Positions 6,983-15,801 of a stretch of 47,519 bases of DNA are shown in pieces. Source of the DNA: Nocardia higoensis NBRC 100133 (GTDB lineage Bacteria; Actinomycetota; Actinomycetes; Mycobacteriales; Mycobacteriaceae); NCBI RefSeq assembly GCF_000308595.1, contig NZ_BAGA01000103.1, positions 1 to 47,519 on the forward strand, written 5' to 3'. Positions within the stretch are counted from its first letter, which is position 1. The number at the start of each line of letters is the position of its first letter. The notes under the pieces are model-generated. The model did not search any database and had not been told where the DNA came from. It saw nothing but the letters and a program-made list of their open reading frames with translations. Position numbers and translations under genes: made by a program.

Positions 6983-7813
6983 CTAGCCGACTCCGGGAAC
7001 GCTGGAGAGCGCACGATCCGCTGCCGCTGCCGCATCAGCCGGCGACATTCCACGATCGAACTGAAGGACGCCGATCACTGCCTCACGGGCCACCATCCGC
7101 AACTCCTCATCGAGTGCCTCGTCTTCGAGTGCTTCGAAGACGACAAACGGTGCAAGCCGGAGTAGTCGCTTGAGGAAGTCACGCAGGAGCAATCGCTCAG
7201 GAAGCCCCTTGAAATCCAGATGATTCCAGACCCGGAGAATCGCTTTGATGAGGTGCGGGCTACCGCCCAACAGTGCACGACGCGCGTAGATCTGATCGAA
7301 CGCAGCTTCACCTAGAACATGGAGTGCCGCGTAAGGATCGTCGTCCATCGGCGAGTAGACCAATTGCGAACGCCACCAAAGCCTGCCGAACACATGGCGG
7401 GTCAGATCCGAACCTCGGACGCGGTCACCGGGCGGCTTGGGGTACCGCCAGTGCGCTACATCAGGCAGGACAACGAGTGCAAGAAAGGCCCAGACATCAC
7501 CGGCTGCGGCTTCGGCCGGAGCGATTCGCATCTCCTTGTGCAGCATGATCGCGAGACGTAGATCGAAGGCTGCCTTCTGCTCACCGGTCGGGGGCTGTGG
7601 AAAACCCGCATCCTTGGCGAGGTCGATGACTATATCCCGAAGACTCTGCAGTTTATCGATGGTGACACGAGCGCCACCGGTCGCTACGAACACTGCCGAC
7701 TCATCGCTTGTGGCCCAACGGTCCTGAAGTTCCAGGGGGCCGAGTTCCGTGTACTCCTCGGCCAGTTGCTTCGATCTACCACGAAGTAGGCGAGGGTAAA
7801 GGAGTGTCGTCAT
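6983..7813 (-). CDS. DUF6339-like protein, last gene of the Z1/MORC defence operon
   Basis: A 276-aa soluble, mostly helical protein without signal peptide or membrane segment. It resembles the DUF6339 proteins that accompany Z1-domain operons; I make this call from sequence character and context, without a search. Visible blocks are an N-terminal L-Y-P-R-L-L, a central D-V-W-A-F-L-A-L-V-V-L-P-D-V-A-H-W-R-Y and R-H-V-F-G-R-L-W-W-R. The D-V-A-x-W-R-(F/Y) and R-L-W-W-R pattern is distinctive. The C-terminal third is helical and acidic. No nuclease or ATPase motif is seen. Its ATG overlaps the preceding stop by 1 bp (TGATG) with GAGGGG upstream, so translation is probably coupled. The role in the system is unknown. 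Confidence 0.65.
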   Translation of the reverse strand: MTTLLYPRLLRGRSKQLAEEYTELGPLELQDRWATSDESAVFVATGGARVTIDKLQSLRDIVIDLAKDAGFPQPPTGEQKAAFDLRLAIMLHKEMRIAPAEAAAGDVWAFLALVVLPDVAHWRYPKPPGDRVRGSDLTRHVFGRLWWRSQLVYSPMDDDPYAALHVLGEAAFDQIYARRALLGGSPHLIKAILRVWNHLDFKGLPERLLLRDFLKRLLRLAPFVVFEALEDEALDEELRMVAREAVIGVLQFDRGMSPADAAAAADRALSSVPGVG

Positions 7814-8703
7814 CAGAGCCCCTCGAAGATCTTCACCGCAGCTTGAAGTTCGGAAGCGAAGCGGCCTGGTGAGTGCTCAGCAGTCAGCCTGATGTCCACA
7901 ACAGATCGGTCGGGGAACAGACGCCCGAACAACTCCTGCAATGTAGCGCCGAGCGTTTCATCGATGTAGGTCGTGTCCTCGGAGAAATCGGGAAGCCGCA
8001 AGGCGTGATCAACCATCGTACGTGCTACATCGGCGTAGACCATCGCCAATATCAGTCTGTCTTCCCGCCGTGGATTGGCCGCACGTTGCATGGCTTCAGC
8101 CACAACGGTTTTCTTCTCATTGACGAGGAGCAACAGCGCCCCCATTGTGGCGGCGTTCAGGTTCGATCCGATCTCTAGGTACCATGCGGCATCCTCCGGA
8201 TGATCTGTTCGAGCGAAATCGACTACAGCAACCGGGAACTGTGGCGCATCGCCCTGCAACCTGATCTGACTGCGGTCACTCCAGAGAACCGAACCTGCCC
8301 GTCGAGGCGCGATCGGCCTGTCATCGCCGGATCGTCGGCGGGTCAACACCAACGCAGTGTCGAGGAGCACGACGCCCCCCAACTCCGAGCCCGCAAGATC
8401 CGCCTTCAATTCAACGGCCCCTGAATCGGGCACAAGCACCCGGCTGACGATTCCGCGAAGACGCGAACCGCTGGAGGTCCAGATAGCAGCAACCGTCAGA
8501 TCGGTGTCCGGAGCCAAAGTAGCACCGCTCAGCGCTCCGGCCAGATCGACTTGGACTGTCCGTCGCAGTCGCAGATCTGTCTGGTAGTCCCAGTGCGGAT
8601 AGGCCTCCGGCAACGGCATCTCCTCGCCGTCGACGGTGAGCTGCCACTCTCCCGCCCGAACTACGTCGACGGGCGACTTGTACGGAAGTACGCGTCTGGC
8701 CAT
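7813..8703 (-). CDS. Unrecognised protein of the Z1/MORC defence operon
   Basis: A 296-aa protein that I cannot assign to a family. Its N-terminal ~150 residues look beta-rich (alternating hydrophobic strands such as V-V-L-L-D-T-A-L-V-L-T). The C-terminal ~140 are helical (N-A-A-T-M-G-A-L-L-L-L-V-N-E, L-A-M-V-Y-A-D-V-A-R-T-M). No catalytic signature, membrane segment or Cys cluster is visible. The ATG at 8703 has GAGAGGG upstream and overlaps the ATPase stop by 1 bp (TGATG); a TTG three bases earlier is the alternative start. The tight overlaps on both sides argue that its product works with the neighbours. It may be a structural or adaptor subunit. Confidence 0.75.
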   Translation of the reverse strand: MARRVLPYKSPVDVVRAGEWQLTVDGEEMPLPEAYPHWDYQTDLRLRRTVQVDLAGALSGATLAPDTDLTVAAIWTSSGSRLRGIVSRVLVPDSGAVELKADLAGSELGGVVLLDTALVLTRRRSGDDRPIAPRRAGSVLWSDRSQIRLQGDAPQFPVAVVDFARTDHPEDAAWYLEIGSNLNAATMGALLLLVNEKKTVVAEAMQRAANPRREDRLILAMVYADVARTMVDHALRLPDFSEDTTYIDETLGATLQELFGRLFPDRSVVDIRLTAEHSPGRFASELQAAVKIFEGL

Positions 8704-10649
8704 CAACTGACCCTCTCGGTGAACAAGACGATGTCTGTCATGGTGTCGGGTGCCGGCTTCACGACCGCTTTCCAGATCTGGCCGTTCCCGCCTTCGATTA
8801 CGAAGCTGGGAGTTTGGTAAAGCTCACCGCAAGGGTCCTGCCAACCAACAAGTCCCGGATTCTCCGCACCCGCGGGTGGGTCGGTTTCGATACCACCGTC
8901 ACTTGCCAGGGCCACTGCCACCTCGGCCCGAACACGCTGAGGAACAGCGACCGGGAGCCGAAACTTTTGGACAACCACCGCGTTGCCCCACAGATCCTCC
9001 GGTTCGGGCTCCCCCACGTATTCGACCCTGGGCTTGCGGCTAGGGGTCGGTCGGCTCGATGATCCCGACGTCGGGCCATCAGATCTCCCTTGCGACGAAT
9101 CGTTCGCCCTATCTTCATCGCCTTCGATCTCGTCATCGATCGAGCGCTTCGGTTCAGGACGTCTCGCCTTGCGTCTTCGACTTGCCGGGGGCGAAGTATC
9201 ACCGGGCCGCGCATAGGAAGTCGCCGACCCGACCCCCCAGGCACCGCCGATCAATGGCGACAGGCGATCGCTTGCTGCGCCCAGTGAAACCTGTGCCACT
9301 TCGAGTTCCCCGCGACCACCGTTCCCGATCACCGCGTCGATCGCTTCTCGCAAGCGCGTAAAGGTTGTTCGCACATACGAGCTGTCCGGATGATCCAGCG
9401 TTTGAGGATTCCAGCTGTCGTGAGTAGGCGGTTCTGCTGCCGCGTACGTCGCGTCCATCGACTCATCCGCCCGGAAGACTCCGGCATACGCGGCGAACTC
9501 GCTCGCAGGTTTCGGTCCTCGCCAATAGTTGACCACGAGTTCGGCCTGCCTCATCAGGCACACATGATGGACGAGCCCATCTTCGAACCCGGCAACAGCG
9601 GCAGCATGACTCGCATCGAATCGCTTGGCGACGGTTCTGTGCAGCCCCAATCGACCGAGCAACATCTTCGCTCGGCCATAGCGGAGTTCTTGGCAGTCGT
9701 CTCCAACCATCTTCTTGTACGCGCTGACGAATGGGCGCAACGGCACAACGCTCCATGGGTCCGGCACCGGGTACTCGATGCCGTCACACGTCACTGAGAA
9801 CCGCATCGGCACCGCCTCATCGGCGTGCGGAAGCATCTTCGGCCACAGCTGCCAGGTAATAGTTTCCGCAAGGTACCTCGCAGCCTCGGCGGGTTCCCTC
9901 TCCTCGAGATTCGGGTTCAGAATGATCACGGTCGTACCGGTCTCGTGATTGCCGAATTCGCGCAGGCCCAACCGCCGCGCCATAGCGTCGGCTTCTTGGC
10001 CGACAAGAGGCTCGATCACGTCTCCCGAGGTATCGCCCCACCAGTGCCGACCTGTGTAGCGACGTTCTCCGGTAGCGTCATGAGCGTCGTAGCTCTTCCA
10101 GAGAGCGGCGCCCATCAATCTGGTTTCATAGCGCCCCTCGTACTCGCACCGCGTGTGTACGAGGATCGTGCCGCAGTGCGATACGAGATACAGGATCCCC
10201 TTGCCGAAGCCGTAAGTTCCGCCGCCAAGCGTTCGGTCCCTCGGCTCACCGATATTGCGTAGGAAGGCGACGAAGTCACGTGGCTGATCGGTTACTTGAT
10301 CAGCGCGAGTAGGGCCACCCAGGCCACGAGTGCCTCGGTCTGAGATGGACATCACGCGGATCGTCGGCTGCTGGAGCGCCTCTCGCAGCGGAAGGAACTT
10401 GTTCGCGGGCGCCTTTCGCAACAGGTGATCACGCCAGGCAGGCGCGTCTGCAGCGCTGACCGTTGTCAGATTGATCCGGTACTGCACCGGTTCGTCGCCG
10501 GCCCGCGCATCCCAACTGTTCTGCGCTGATTCGCGCACCAGAATCGTGAGATGGTCCAACTCAGGTTTACCGAGTTGATTTCGAATACCCTCGGCGGCGC
10601 TTGCCCCCTCTGGGGGAAACGGCTGGGATGTCCACCCGTGCGATTTCAT
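8703..10649 (-). CDS. GHKL ATPase of the prokaryotic MORC/MutL-like type
   Basis: A 648-aa protein with an N-terminal GHKL (gyrase/Hsp90/histidine kinase/MutL) ATPase. Motif I is E40-S-A-Q-N44-S-W-D47-A, motif II is S-D104-R-G-x-R-G, and motif III is G-G-G-T-Y-G-F-G-K-G (142-151), the glycine lid. Residues ~160-470 probably form the transducer region. Then comes a low-complexity, Arg/Ser/Pro-rich charged linker (~485-560) and a C-terminal ~90-residue beta-rich domain. ATPases of this type were described as partners of Z1 and nuclease proteins in predicted restriction systems (Iyer, Abhiman and Aravind, 2008). ATP-driven dimer closure around DNA is the expected role. Its ATG overlaps the upstream stop by 4 bp (ATGA), with AGGAG before it. 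Confidence 0.88.
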   Translation of the reverse strand: MKSHGWTSQPFPPEGASAAEGIRNQLGKPELDHLTILVRESAQNSWDARAGDEPVQYRINLTTVSAADAPAWRDHLLRKAPANKFLPLREALQQPTIRVMSISDRGTRGLGGPTRADQVTDQPRDFVAFLRNIGEPRDRTLGGGTYGFGKGILYLVSHCGTILVHTRCEYEGRYETRLMGAALWKSYDAHDATGERRYTGRHWWGDTSGDVIEPLVGQEADAMARRLGLREFGNHETGTTVIILNPNLEEREPAEAARYLAETITWQLWPKMLPHADEAVPMRFSVTCDGIEYPVPDPWSVVPLRPFVSAYKKMVGDDCQELRYGRAKMLLGRLGLHRTVAKRFDASHAAAVAGFEDGLVHHVCLMRQAELVVNYWRGPKPASEFAAYAGVFRADESMDATYAAAEPPTHDSWNPQTLDHPDSSYVRTTFTRLREAIDAVIGNGGRGELEVAQVSLGAASDRLSPLIGGAWGVGSATSYARPGDTSPPASRRRKARRPEPKRSIDDEIEGDEDRANDSSQGRSDGPTSGSSSRPTPSRKPRVEYVGEPEPEDLWGNAVVVQKFRLPVAVPQRVRAEVAVALASDGGIETDPPAGAENPGLVGWQDPCGELYQTPSFVIEGGNGQIWKAVVKPAPDTMTDIVLFTERVS

Positions 10650-11662
10650 ACCAACTCCTGCAGCAGCGCTTCGAGATGGCGTTCGACAAGGCCGTCATCC
10701 ATGGCCTGAGGCGAGTCACCTGACAAGTCGATCGTGTAGTCCACATCGCGCACGTTCGCCGAGACCGACGCGACCGCGAGATCCACTGTTGTCAAACGAG
10801 GAAATCCGACATCCACTCGGTACCAGCGTTCCTCGTCGATGGTGAACCGTTTGAGTCGGTAGTGTTCCAGGTCCGCGAGATGAAGGCCCGCGGCCGCCAA
10901 CAAGTCCAGCAGCGCGCATTCATCGTCGCAGAGCTCAAGAACATGTTCCACGAGGTCGGCAACGCCGATGCCCTGGTCGACGGCTGTCCCCAGCCGTAGC
11001 CACACCACGTCCAGCATGCCCCCCGTCGGCGGCTCGAGTTGATCCAGACCGTGTACACGGACATATCGTCCTGTCCGCGAGGTAGAAGTTTTCACCTCGA
11101 TCGCAGTCGCATCACCCGAGAAATCATGTTTGTATCCCTGTGGACCACGCCATAGTTGGTGCGCTGCGTTGTCGCGTTCCAAGAGCCGCCGCAAGATCAG
11201 CAATTCGCCGAACAGTCCAGCCAACTGCTGCGGTCCGAGCGGCGGGCCAGGATTCTGGATCAGTGCCTTCCAACGAGCTAGTACGGCGTTCAGCGCCTTC
11301 ATCGGGCTGGTCGGGGAAGCTTCCGTGGCGAGTAGCACATCTGCACAAAGCGTAGTGAACGTATGGTCGAGATCTTTGCGCAGACAGACGAGGTCTGCGT
11401 ATGTTCGACGAGCCTCGTCATCCTCGAGCGTCCGCTTCCGCAGACGTAGGACCGGACCGTCAGGGAACTTTCGCACCGCTTGATGCGGATCGACAGCGAT
11501 CAGAAGATGCCGGAAGCCATCGGCGTCCGTGGCCGCCATCAACGAGCCGTACCGTGTCGATACCGGCAACTCGGTCACCCGCAAGACCGATGAAGACTGC
11601 GGCACAGAGCTTTCCAGCCGTTGCCATTGGTCATCGAGGACATCGCGCAGCGCCGATACCAT
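10646..11662 (-). CDS. PD-(D/E)XK nuclease-fold protein (DUF4420 type)
   Basis: A 338-aa protein. The putative active site is G-L-F-G-E153-L-L-I-L, then H-D180-F, then E189-V-K191-T-S. This is the order and spacing of a restriction-endonuclease-fold centre of the DUF4420 family found beside Z1 proteins. It is the likely DNA-cutting subunit. The start at 11662 is chosen because it overlaps the Z1 stop by 1 bp (TGATG) and has GAGGA upstream; the frame is open 87 bp further but lacks a better start. All three catalytic residues are present, so the enzyme looks intact. Confidence 0.85.
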   Translation of the reverse strand: MVSALRDVLDDQWQRLESSVPQSSSVLRVTELPVSTRYGSLMAATDADGFRHLLIAVDPHQAVRKFPDGPVLRLRKRTLEDDEARRTYADLVCLRKDLDHTFTTLCADVLLATEASPTSPMKALNAVLARWKALIQNPGPPLGPQQLAGLFGELLILRRLLERDNAAHQLWRGPQGYKHDFSGDATAIEVKTSTSRTGRYVRVHGLDQLEPPTGGMLDVVWLRLGTAVDQGIGVADLVEHVLELCDDECALLDLLAAAGLHLADLEHYRLKRFTIDEERWYRVDVGFPRLTTVDLAVASVSANVRDVDYTIDLSGDSPQAMDDGLVERHLEALLQELV

Positions 11663-14220
11663 CAGGGTTCCTCGGCTTCGATGGCGCTGAGGTCCTCCTC
11701 CTCCATCTCGACACCGGACAGATTCGCCGAGATATACGTCGCTTTCCAACGGACCTGGCTATCGGAATCCGGCGGCGTCGGGAATACCAGGCCGACTCCG
11801 ATGACATGCTCGGGAGCATTCAAGGGGTCGCGCTTGTCCTTGTCGGGCGTCGGGCGGGAAACTTTGTCGATCGGATAGAGAACCAGTAGGCCCACATCGG
11901 GTAGCTGCTGTCTACGAGCAGCTTTGATGTCGTCCTCGCTGGCTTGGGAGAAGTCACCGGCGAGATCGACTGCCGCGTCCCTACGGCTCATCAACGTCTT
12001 GATGTCGGCATGATCTGCACCCGGTGTCCGTAGCCGAGAACGGACGACTCTTCCGACCGAGACATTCTCGGCGAAGTAGAACTTGGATTCTTCCTTGTCC
12101 GTCGGCCTGCCGACAATCGCTACGTTCCAGCGACGCAACGCGCCCGCATCGCGGATGCGCTTGTCGATATAGCGATACATAAGTGCGGCATCGCACTCTT
12201 GGGACTTCTCGTGGAACTGGTAGCTCTCCAGAAAGTCGAGCACACCAGCACTGGGTACGTCACGGATCACGTACCTGCCTTCTTCGGGCCGCGATTCCAC
12301 TCTGCCCTGCCTGACTGCTGTCGCGACAAGTTCTCGCGCTGCCGCCTGATTGCGGAGAAGCCACTCGGACTCACGCCGAAAATAACGCGTTTGGATGCGC
12401 AAACCACCGTAGGAGGCGTGTGCTGTCACCGCGTCCTTCATCTTCGCGGCCGCGGTGACGCGAAGTGCCGGATGTGTACGTAGCCGAACAGCGAAGTTCA
12501 TCGGTGTCTTGCCTTCGCTCATGTAGACGTCGATGTCTCTCCGCATCTCCGTCTCGACAGTCGCGAGATGACGGAACCATTCCTCGAGTTCCTCGGTCAT
12601 CCAAATACGCGGCAGATCAGCGTAGCCATTGCGATAGCCGAACCATCGCCCCATCTGCAGCAACGTGTCGTAGGTCGACACCGATCGCACGAAGTAGCTT
12701 ACCGAGAGCCCCTCTAAGGTCAAGCCGCGTGACAGGGTGTTCCCGCCGACCGCAATAGCCACCACCGGTCCGTTCTCGTAGTCGAGGCGGTCAGCGCTTT
12801 GCGAGTTATCCATGACGACCGTGCAGTCGCGAAGCACTCCGGCAAGTTCAGAAACAAGGCGATCGAAAGCCACCTTCGTCTCGCCGAACCCAGCCGCCGG
12901 CACTCGCGCGGTCTCTTCCTCCCACAACTCACGCAGTTCACTCAGCAACGAGGGGTCACCCAGGTTGTTCAATGTGCGCGCTCGCAAACTGTATAACGGA
13001 TCGCGGAAACTGTTGTGAACAGAGGTACGCACGCTGGTGTGAATCAACATCGTTGAGTGCGGATTGCCGGTGCCACGGACGCGACGAGCCGCGGTGGTGA
13101 GCCAGAAGTAGTAGACGGCTCGACGCAACGTGTCGGTTATGGCCGGGACGAAGCCTTCAGCGTCCAGCTTGCTCTTCGGCCGAACCAGCTCTACATCCTC
13201 ATCCGGCACTTCACGAATCATGTCGTAACCATCGTCTACATCGTTCGGGTCCTCGCCATCGAGTGCGTACCGACCGAAAAGCACCTCGGTTCCGAAATGC
13301 CCCTCCGGCTTTGGCAAGTTCACGATGAAGTGCTCCGGGTACAGGTCCTCCGCTGAGGGGTCGATCAACAGATTCGCGAAAGGCGACGCTGTATAGCCAA
13401 CATAGGCCGATTTCGGCAGTATCGTCAGAAGTTGTCTGATCAGCGGATTGATCGAGGCAGTCGCTACCGATGCCTGATCTGCTTCGTCATCGATGATCAG
13501 CGCGGGACAGTCCTCCAGATATCCATTTGCCTGCTCCAGCCAACGGACGAGCTTACGCAGAACCGGCGCGTTCTTCTTGACTACACAGAGGATGTGAGTT
13601 TTGTTAGCTTTGCCGAAGAAGCTCGCCGGATTCGCGGTCGGACGAAAGTCTTGATCCAAGTCGGTGATCTGCGACCAGAGGCTGGGGTTTGGCTCGACTA
13701 ACTGCTGGATCAGCCGCGCCTGCGTCTGCCGCCGAAGGCCGTTGTGGATTCCTGCCAGGACAACGAAGAGTTTGTACTTGCGGTCAGCCGCCTTGGCCAT
13801 CACTGCAGTGAAGTTTGTCGTCTTCCCGGATTGGACGTAGCCGACCACCAAACCTCGGGTGGAGAACGTCTTCTCCTTCGGATGCTGCAGCAAAGAGACA
13901 ATCCGCGTCGAGGAATCGTCGACCGCGGTGATGGCTGGACTGTCCTCACCCCATTGCTTTTCCAAACGCCTGACAAGCGAAGGCCACAACTTGTCATCCG
14001 GACGCGGCCCCGCATACCAGGTTTCGTAGTTGTCGAAGACTACTGTCTGAGGCTCGCGCATTTCCCGAATGCGGTCCATGTCCCGCTCATACCGCTCCAG
14101 GATCGCCGCCATCAGATCGTCGTCGACCATCCTGGAGAGCTTCTTCGCCGCTTCGACCGGAGATAGGACATCGAGAAGCGTCGTGAAGACGTCATACTCC
14201 ACGTCGACCAGATCAGTCAC
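11662..14220 (-). CDS. Z1-domain superfamily II helicase-like ATPase
   Basis: An 852-aa protein with the features of the Z1 family, an SF2 helicase-like ATPase. Walker A is G127-Y-V-Q-S-G-K133-T-T. Walker B/DEAD is L-I-I-D-D-E-A-D (241-248). Motif III is G-Y-T-A-S-P (275-280). A motif-V-like block is G-G-N-T-L-S-R-G-L-T-L-E-G (492-504). The motif VI arginine finger lies in Q-M-G-R-W-F-G-Y-R (522-530). It may move on DNA and load or regulate the nuclease. The start is GTG at 14220 with AGGAG 6 nt upstream. The gene lies 143 bp after the methyltransferase and is the first of five overlapping genes. Confidence 0.93.
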   Translation of the reverse strand: MTDLVDVEYDVFTTLLDVLSPVEAAKKLSRMVDDDLMAAILERYERDMDRIREMREPQTVVFDNYETWYAGPRPDDKLWPSLVRRLEKQWGEDSPAITAVDDSSTRIVSLLQHPKEKTFSTRGLVVGYVQSGKTTNFTAVMAKAADRKYKLFVVLAGIHNGLRRQTQARLIQQLVEPNPSLWSQITDLDQDFRPTANPASFFGKANKTHILCVVKKNAPVLRKLVRWLEQANGYLEDCPALIIDDEADQASVATASINPLIRQLLTILPKSAYVGYTASPFANLLIDPSAEDLYPEHFIVNLPKPEGHFGTEVLFGRYALDGEDPNDVDDGYDMIREVPDEDVELVRPKSKLDAEGFVPAITDTLRRAVYYFWLTTAARRVRGTGNPHSTMLIHTSVRTSVHNSFRDPLYSLRARTLNNLGDPSLLSELRELWEEETARVPAAGFGETKVAFDRLVSELAGVLRDCTVVMDNSQSADRLDYENGPVVAIAVGGNTLSRGLTLEGLSVSYFVRSVSTYDTLLQMGRWFGYRNGYADLPRIWMTEELEEWFRHLATVETEMRRDIDVYMSEGKTPMNFAVRLRTHPALRVTAAAKMKDAVTAHASYGGLRIQTRYFRRESEWLLRNQAAARELVATAVRQGRVESRPEEGRYVIRDVPSAGVLDFLESYQFHEKSQECDAALMYRYIDKRIRDAGALRRWNVAIVGRPTDKEESKFYFAENVSVGRVVRSRLRTPGADHADIKTLMSRRDAAVDLAGDFSQASEDDIKAARRQQLPDVGLLVLYPIDKVSRPTPDKDKRDPLNAPEHVIGVGLVFPTPPDSDSQVRWKATYISANLSGVEMEEEDLSAIEAEEP

Positions 14221-14363
14221 CCAAGACTCCTACAGTTCGAACCAGCCCCACCATGGAGTATCAGGTCTACCCACGGCACACATCGTCAGTTTGCCGCATC
14301 ATCAGCTGACGAGCCCGACATCACCCCCCATGCACGACGGCATGTAATTCGAACGTACGACAT

Positions 14364-15710
14364 TCAACTGGTTCGACTCGAGTTCTCGAACACACTTTCG
14401 ATAGAGCGTGGCTTCAAGTCAGCCCCGTCGAACAGCGCCCTGTCAGACACGTCGGCACTTTCGGCGAAGACGTCATCCCACAATGCCAATGCTCCAACCT
14501 TGCCGACATACTCGCCACGACGACCATCCAACTCATCCAGGCCGACGAACGGCTCCCCTTCGGCCGCATCGCGCCAGCTACCCTCGACCGCGCGGTCCAC
14601 ATCGACACGGCTGGGCTTCATGCCGAAGGCCGCGGCCGCGAGGATATAGGCACCAAGTCGGGGTGGGATGGCATTGCCGATCTGCTGGTACTGATCCTGG
14701 CCGCTCCACGGGTAATCGAGTGGGAACGTCTGAAGGCGACCGGCCTCCGCAGGGGTGAAGCGCTCTTGATCGACACCGTCGGCAACCACACGATTTCTCC
14801 GAACCTTGCCCGTGATGGTCGACGAGGGTTCACACCACTCCCGCCTGCCCCGAAGCCTAGGGTTTCCGCCAGTTCCGTAGTTCGACACCACCACGAAAGG
14901 TCTGGCCCGCTCTGGCAGTGCATCGCCCATCGTCTCCCACGGAAGCAGTTTCGGATCGCCCTGCTCACGAGGGACTCGCTTGCTGTAGGGACGGTGGGTC
15001 TCAGAAGGGAACATCGCCGCACCGTCGAGACGTGCGATCAGGATTGCTCGGCGCCGGGTTTGCGGCACTCCGAACGCCTCGGTTCGAAGCACATCGACAT
15101 CGACTGCATAGCCACGCTTCTCCAGGGCCTCGGCCATAGCGTCCCATACCGGCCGGACGGTCGGGACCTGCTCGAGCAAGATCGTCCGAAACGGGCGTTC
15201 CGCACGTATAGCTTCGAGTGCCCATCTCAACGGCTGGAGAACGAGCCCCGTCCGCGGATCATCGAGGCTGTCGAGTTCGTCGAGCACATCGACTTCTACG
15301 TCCATCCTGCTCACGAAACCGAGCACGCGATCCAGCGCCTTGCGACCCGATCCCGCCCCGGCAACCGAATATGTCTGACACGGGGGACCGCCGGTGAGTA
15401 CGCGAGCATTGGGGAACTCGTGCAACAACGATAGGTCGCGAACGTCCGCATGACGCGTCCCGATCTTCGCCGCTACCCGCGTTCGGCAGGCGTCCTGGTC
15501 CACTTCGATTCCGACCGACGTAATTCCCAACCACCGCGCCGCTACATCCAGGCCGCCGGGGCCTGCGAACAGGTCGATCATCTGCACCTGCTCTGGAGGA
15601 ACGGCGTCATAAGACAAGCCGTCGGCGACGATCTGGGTAGGCATTCGCATGATCGTAGCCGGCGCCGCCCCTCGTGCCCACTTGCCGTCCTCGGCACGTG
15701 CAATAGCCAC
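14364..15710 (-). CDS. DNA (cytosine-5) methyltransferase
   Basis: A 448-aa m5C methyltransferase using S-adenosylmethionine. Motif I is D-L-F-A-G-P-G-G (46-53). Motif IV is G-G-P-P-C111-Q-T-Y-S with the catalytic Cys. Motif VI is L-L-E180-Q-V (Glu-Gln-Val in place of the usual Glu-Asn-Val). Motif VIII is Q-T-R-R-R. Motif IX is A-G-R-L-Q-T-F-P. Motif X is Q-I-G-N-A-I-P-P. The target-recognition region lies between VIII and IX (about 222-310), so the sequence specificity cannot be read. A ~90-residue C-terminal extension follows motif X. The GTG at 15710 has a strong AGGAGG 6 nt upstream. It heads the defence operon and probably marks self DNA. Confidence 0.95.
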   Translation of the reverse strand: MAIARAEDGKWARGAAPATIMRMPTQIVADGLSYDAVPPEQVQMIDLFAGPGGLDVAARWLGITSVGIEVDQDACRTRVAAKIGTRHADVRDLSLLHEFPNARVLTGGPPCQTYSVAGAGSGRKALDRVLGFVSRMDVEVDVLDELDSLDDPRTGLVLQPLRWALEAIRAERPFRTILLEQVPTVRPVWDAMAEALEKRGYAVDVDVLRTEAFGVPQTRRRAILIARLDGAAMFPSETHRPYSKRVPREQGDPKLLPWETMGDALPERARPFVVVSNYGTGGNPRLRGRREWCEPSSTITGKVRRNRVVADGVDQERFTPAEAGRLQTFPLDYPWSGQDQYQQIGNAIPPRLGAYILAAAAFGMKPSRVDVDRAVEGSWRDAAEGEPFVGLDELDGRRGEYVGKVGALALWDDVFAESADVSDRALFDGADLKPRSIESVFENSSRTS

Positions 15711-15782
15711 CGCTTACCTCCTGATAGTCCATCGGCGCTGCGGCCCGCCCACTCCGTGCCACAGAATGTTCCTTGCCTCACG

Positions 15783-15801
15783 TGTTGTCCTCGTCACAAC
15801 A
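15783..15801. promoter_or_regulatory. Possible operator upstream of the defence operon
   Basis: The inverted repeat TGTTGT-N7-ACAACA lies about 70-90 bp upstream of the methyltransferase start, where an operator would be expected. Arms are only 6 bp. No database match is claimed; it could be chance. Confidence 0.3.

Noticed and set aside
6983..15710. Assignment of the island to BREX or DISARM
   Set aside because: There is no PglZ, BrxC/BrxL, Lon-like, DrmA/DrmB or adenine methyltransferase gene. The Z1, DUF4420 and GHKL set points to the MORC/MutL-type restriction group instead.
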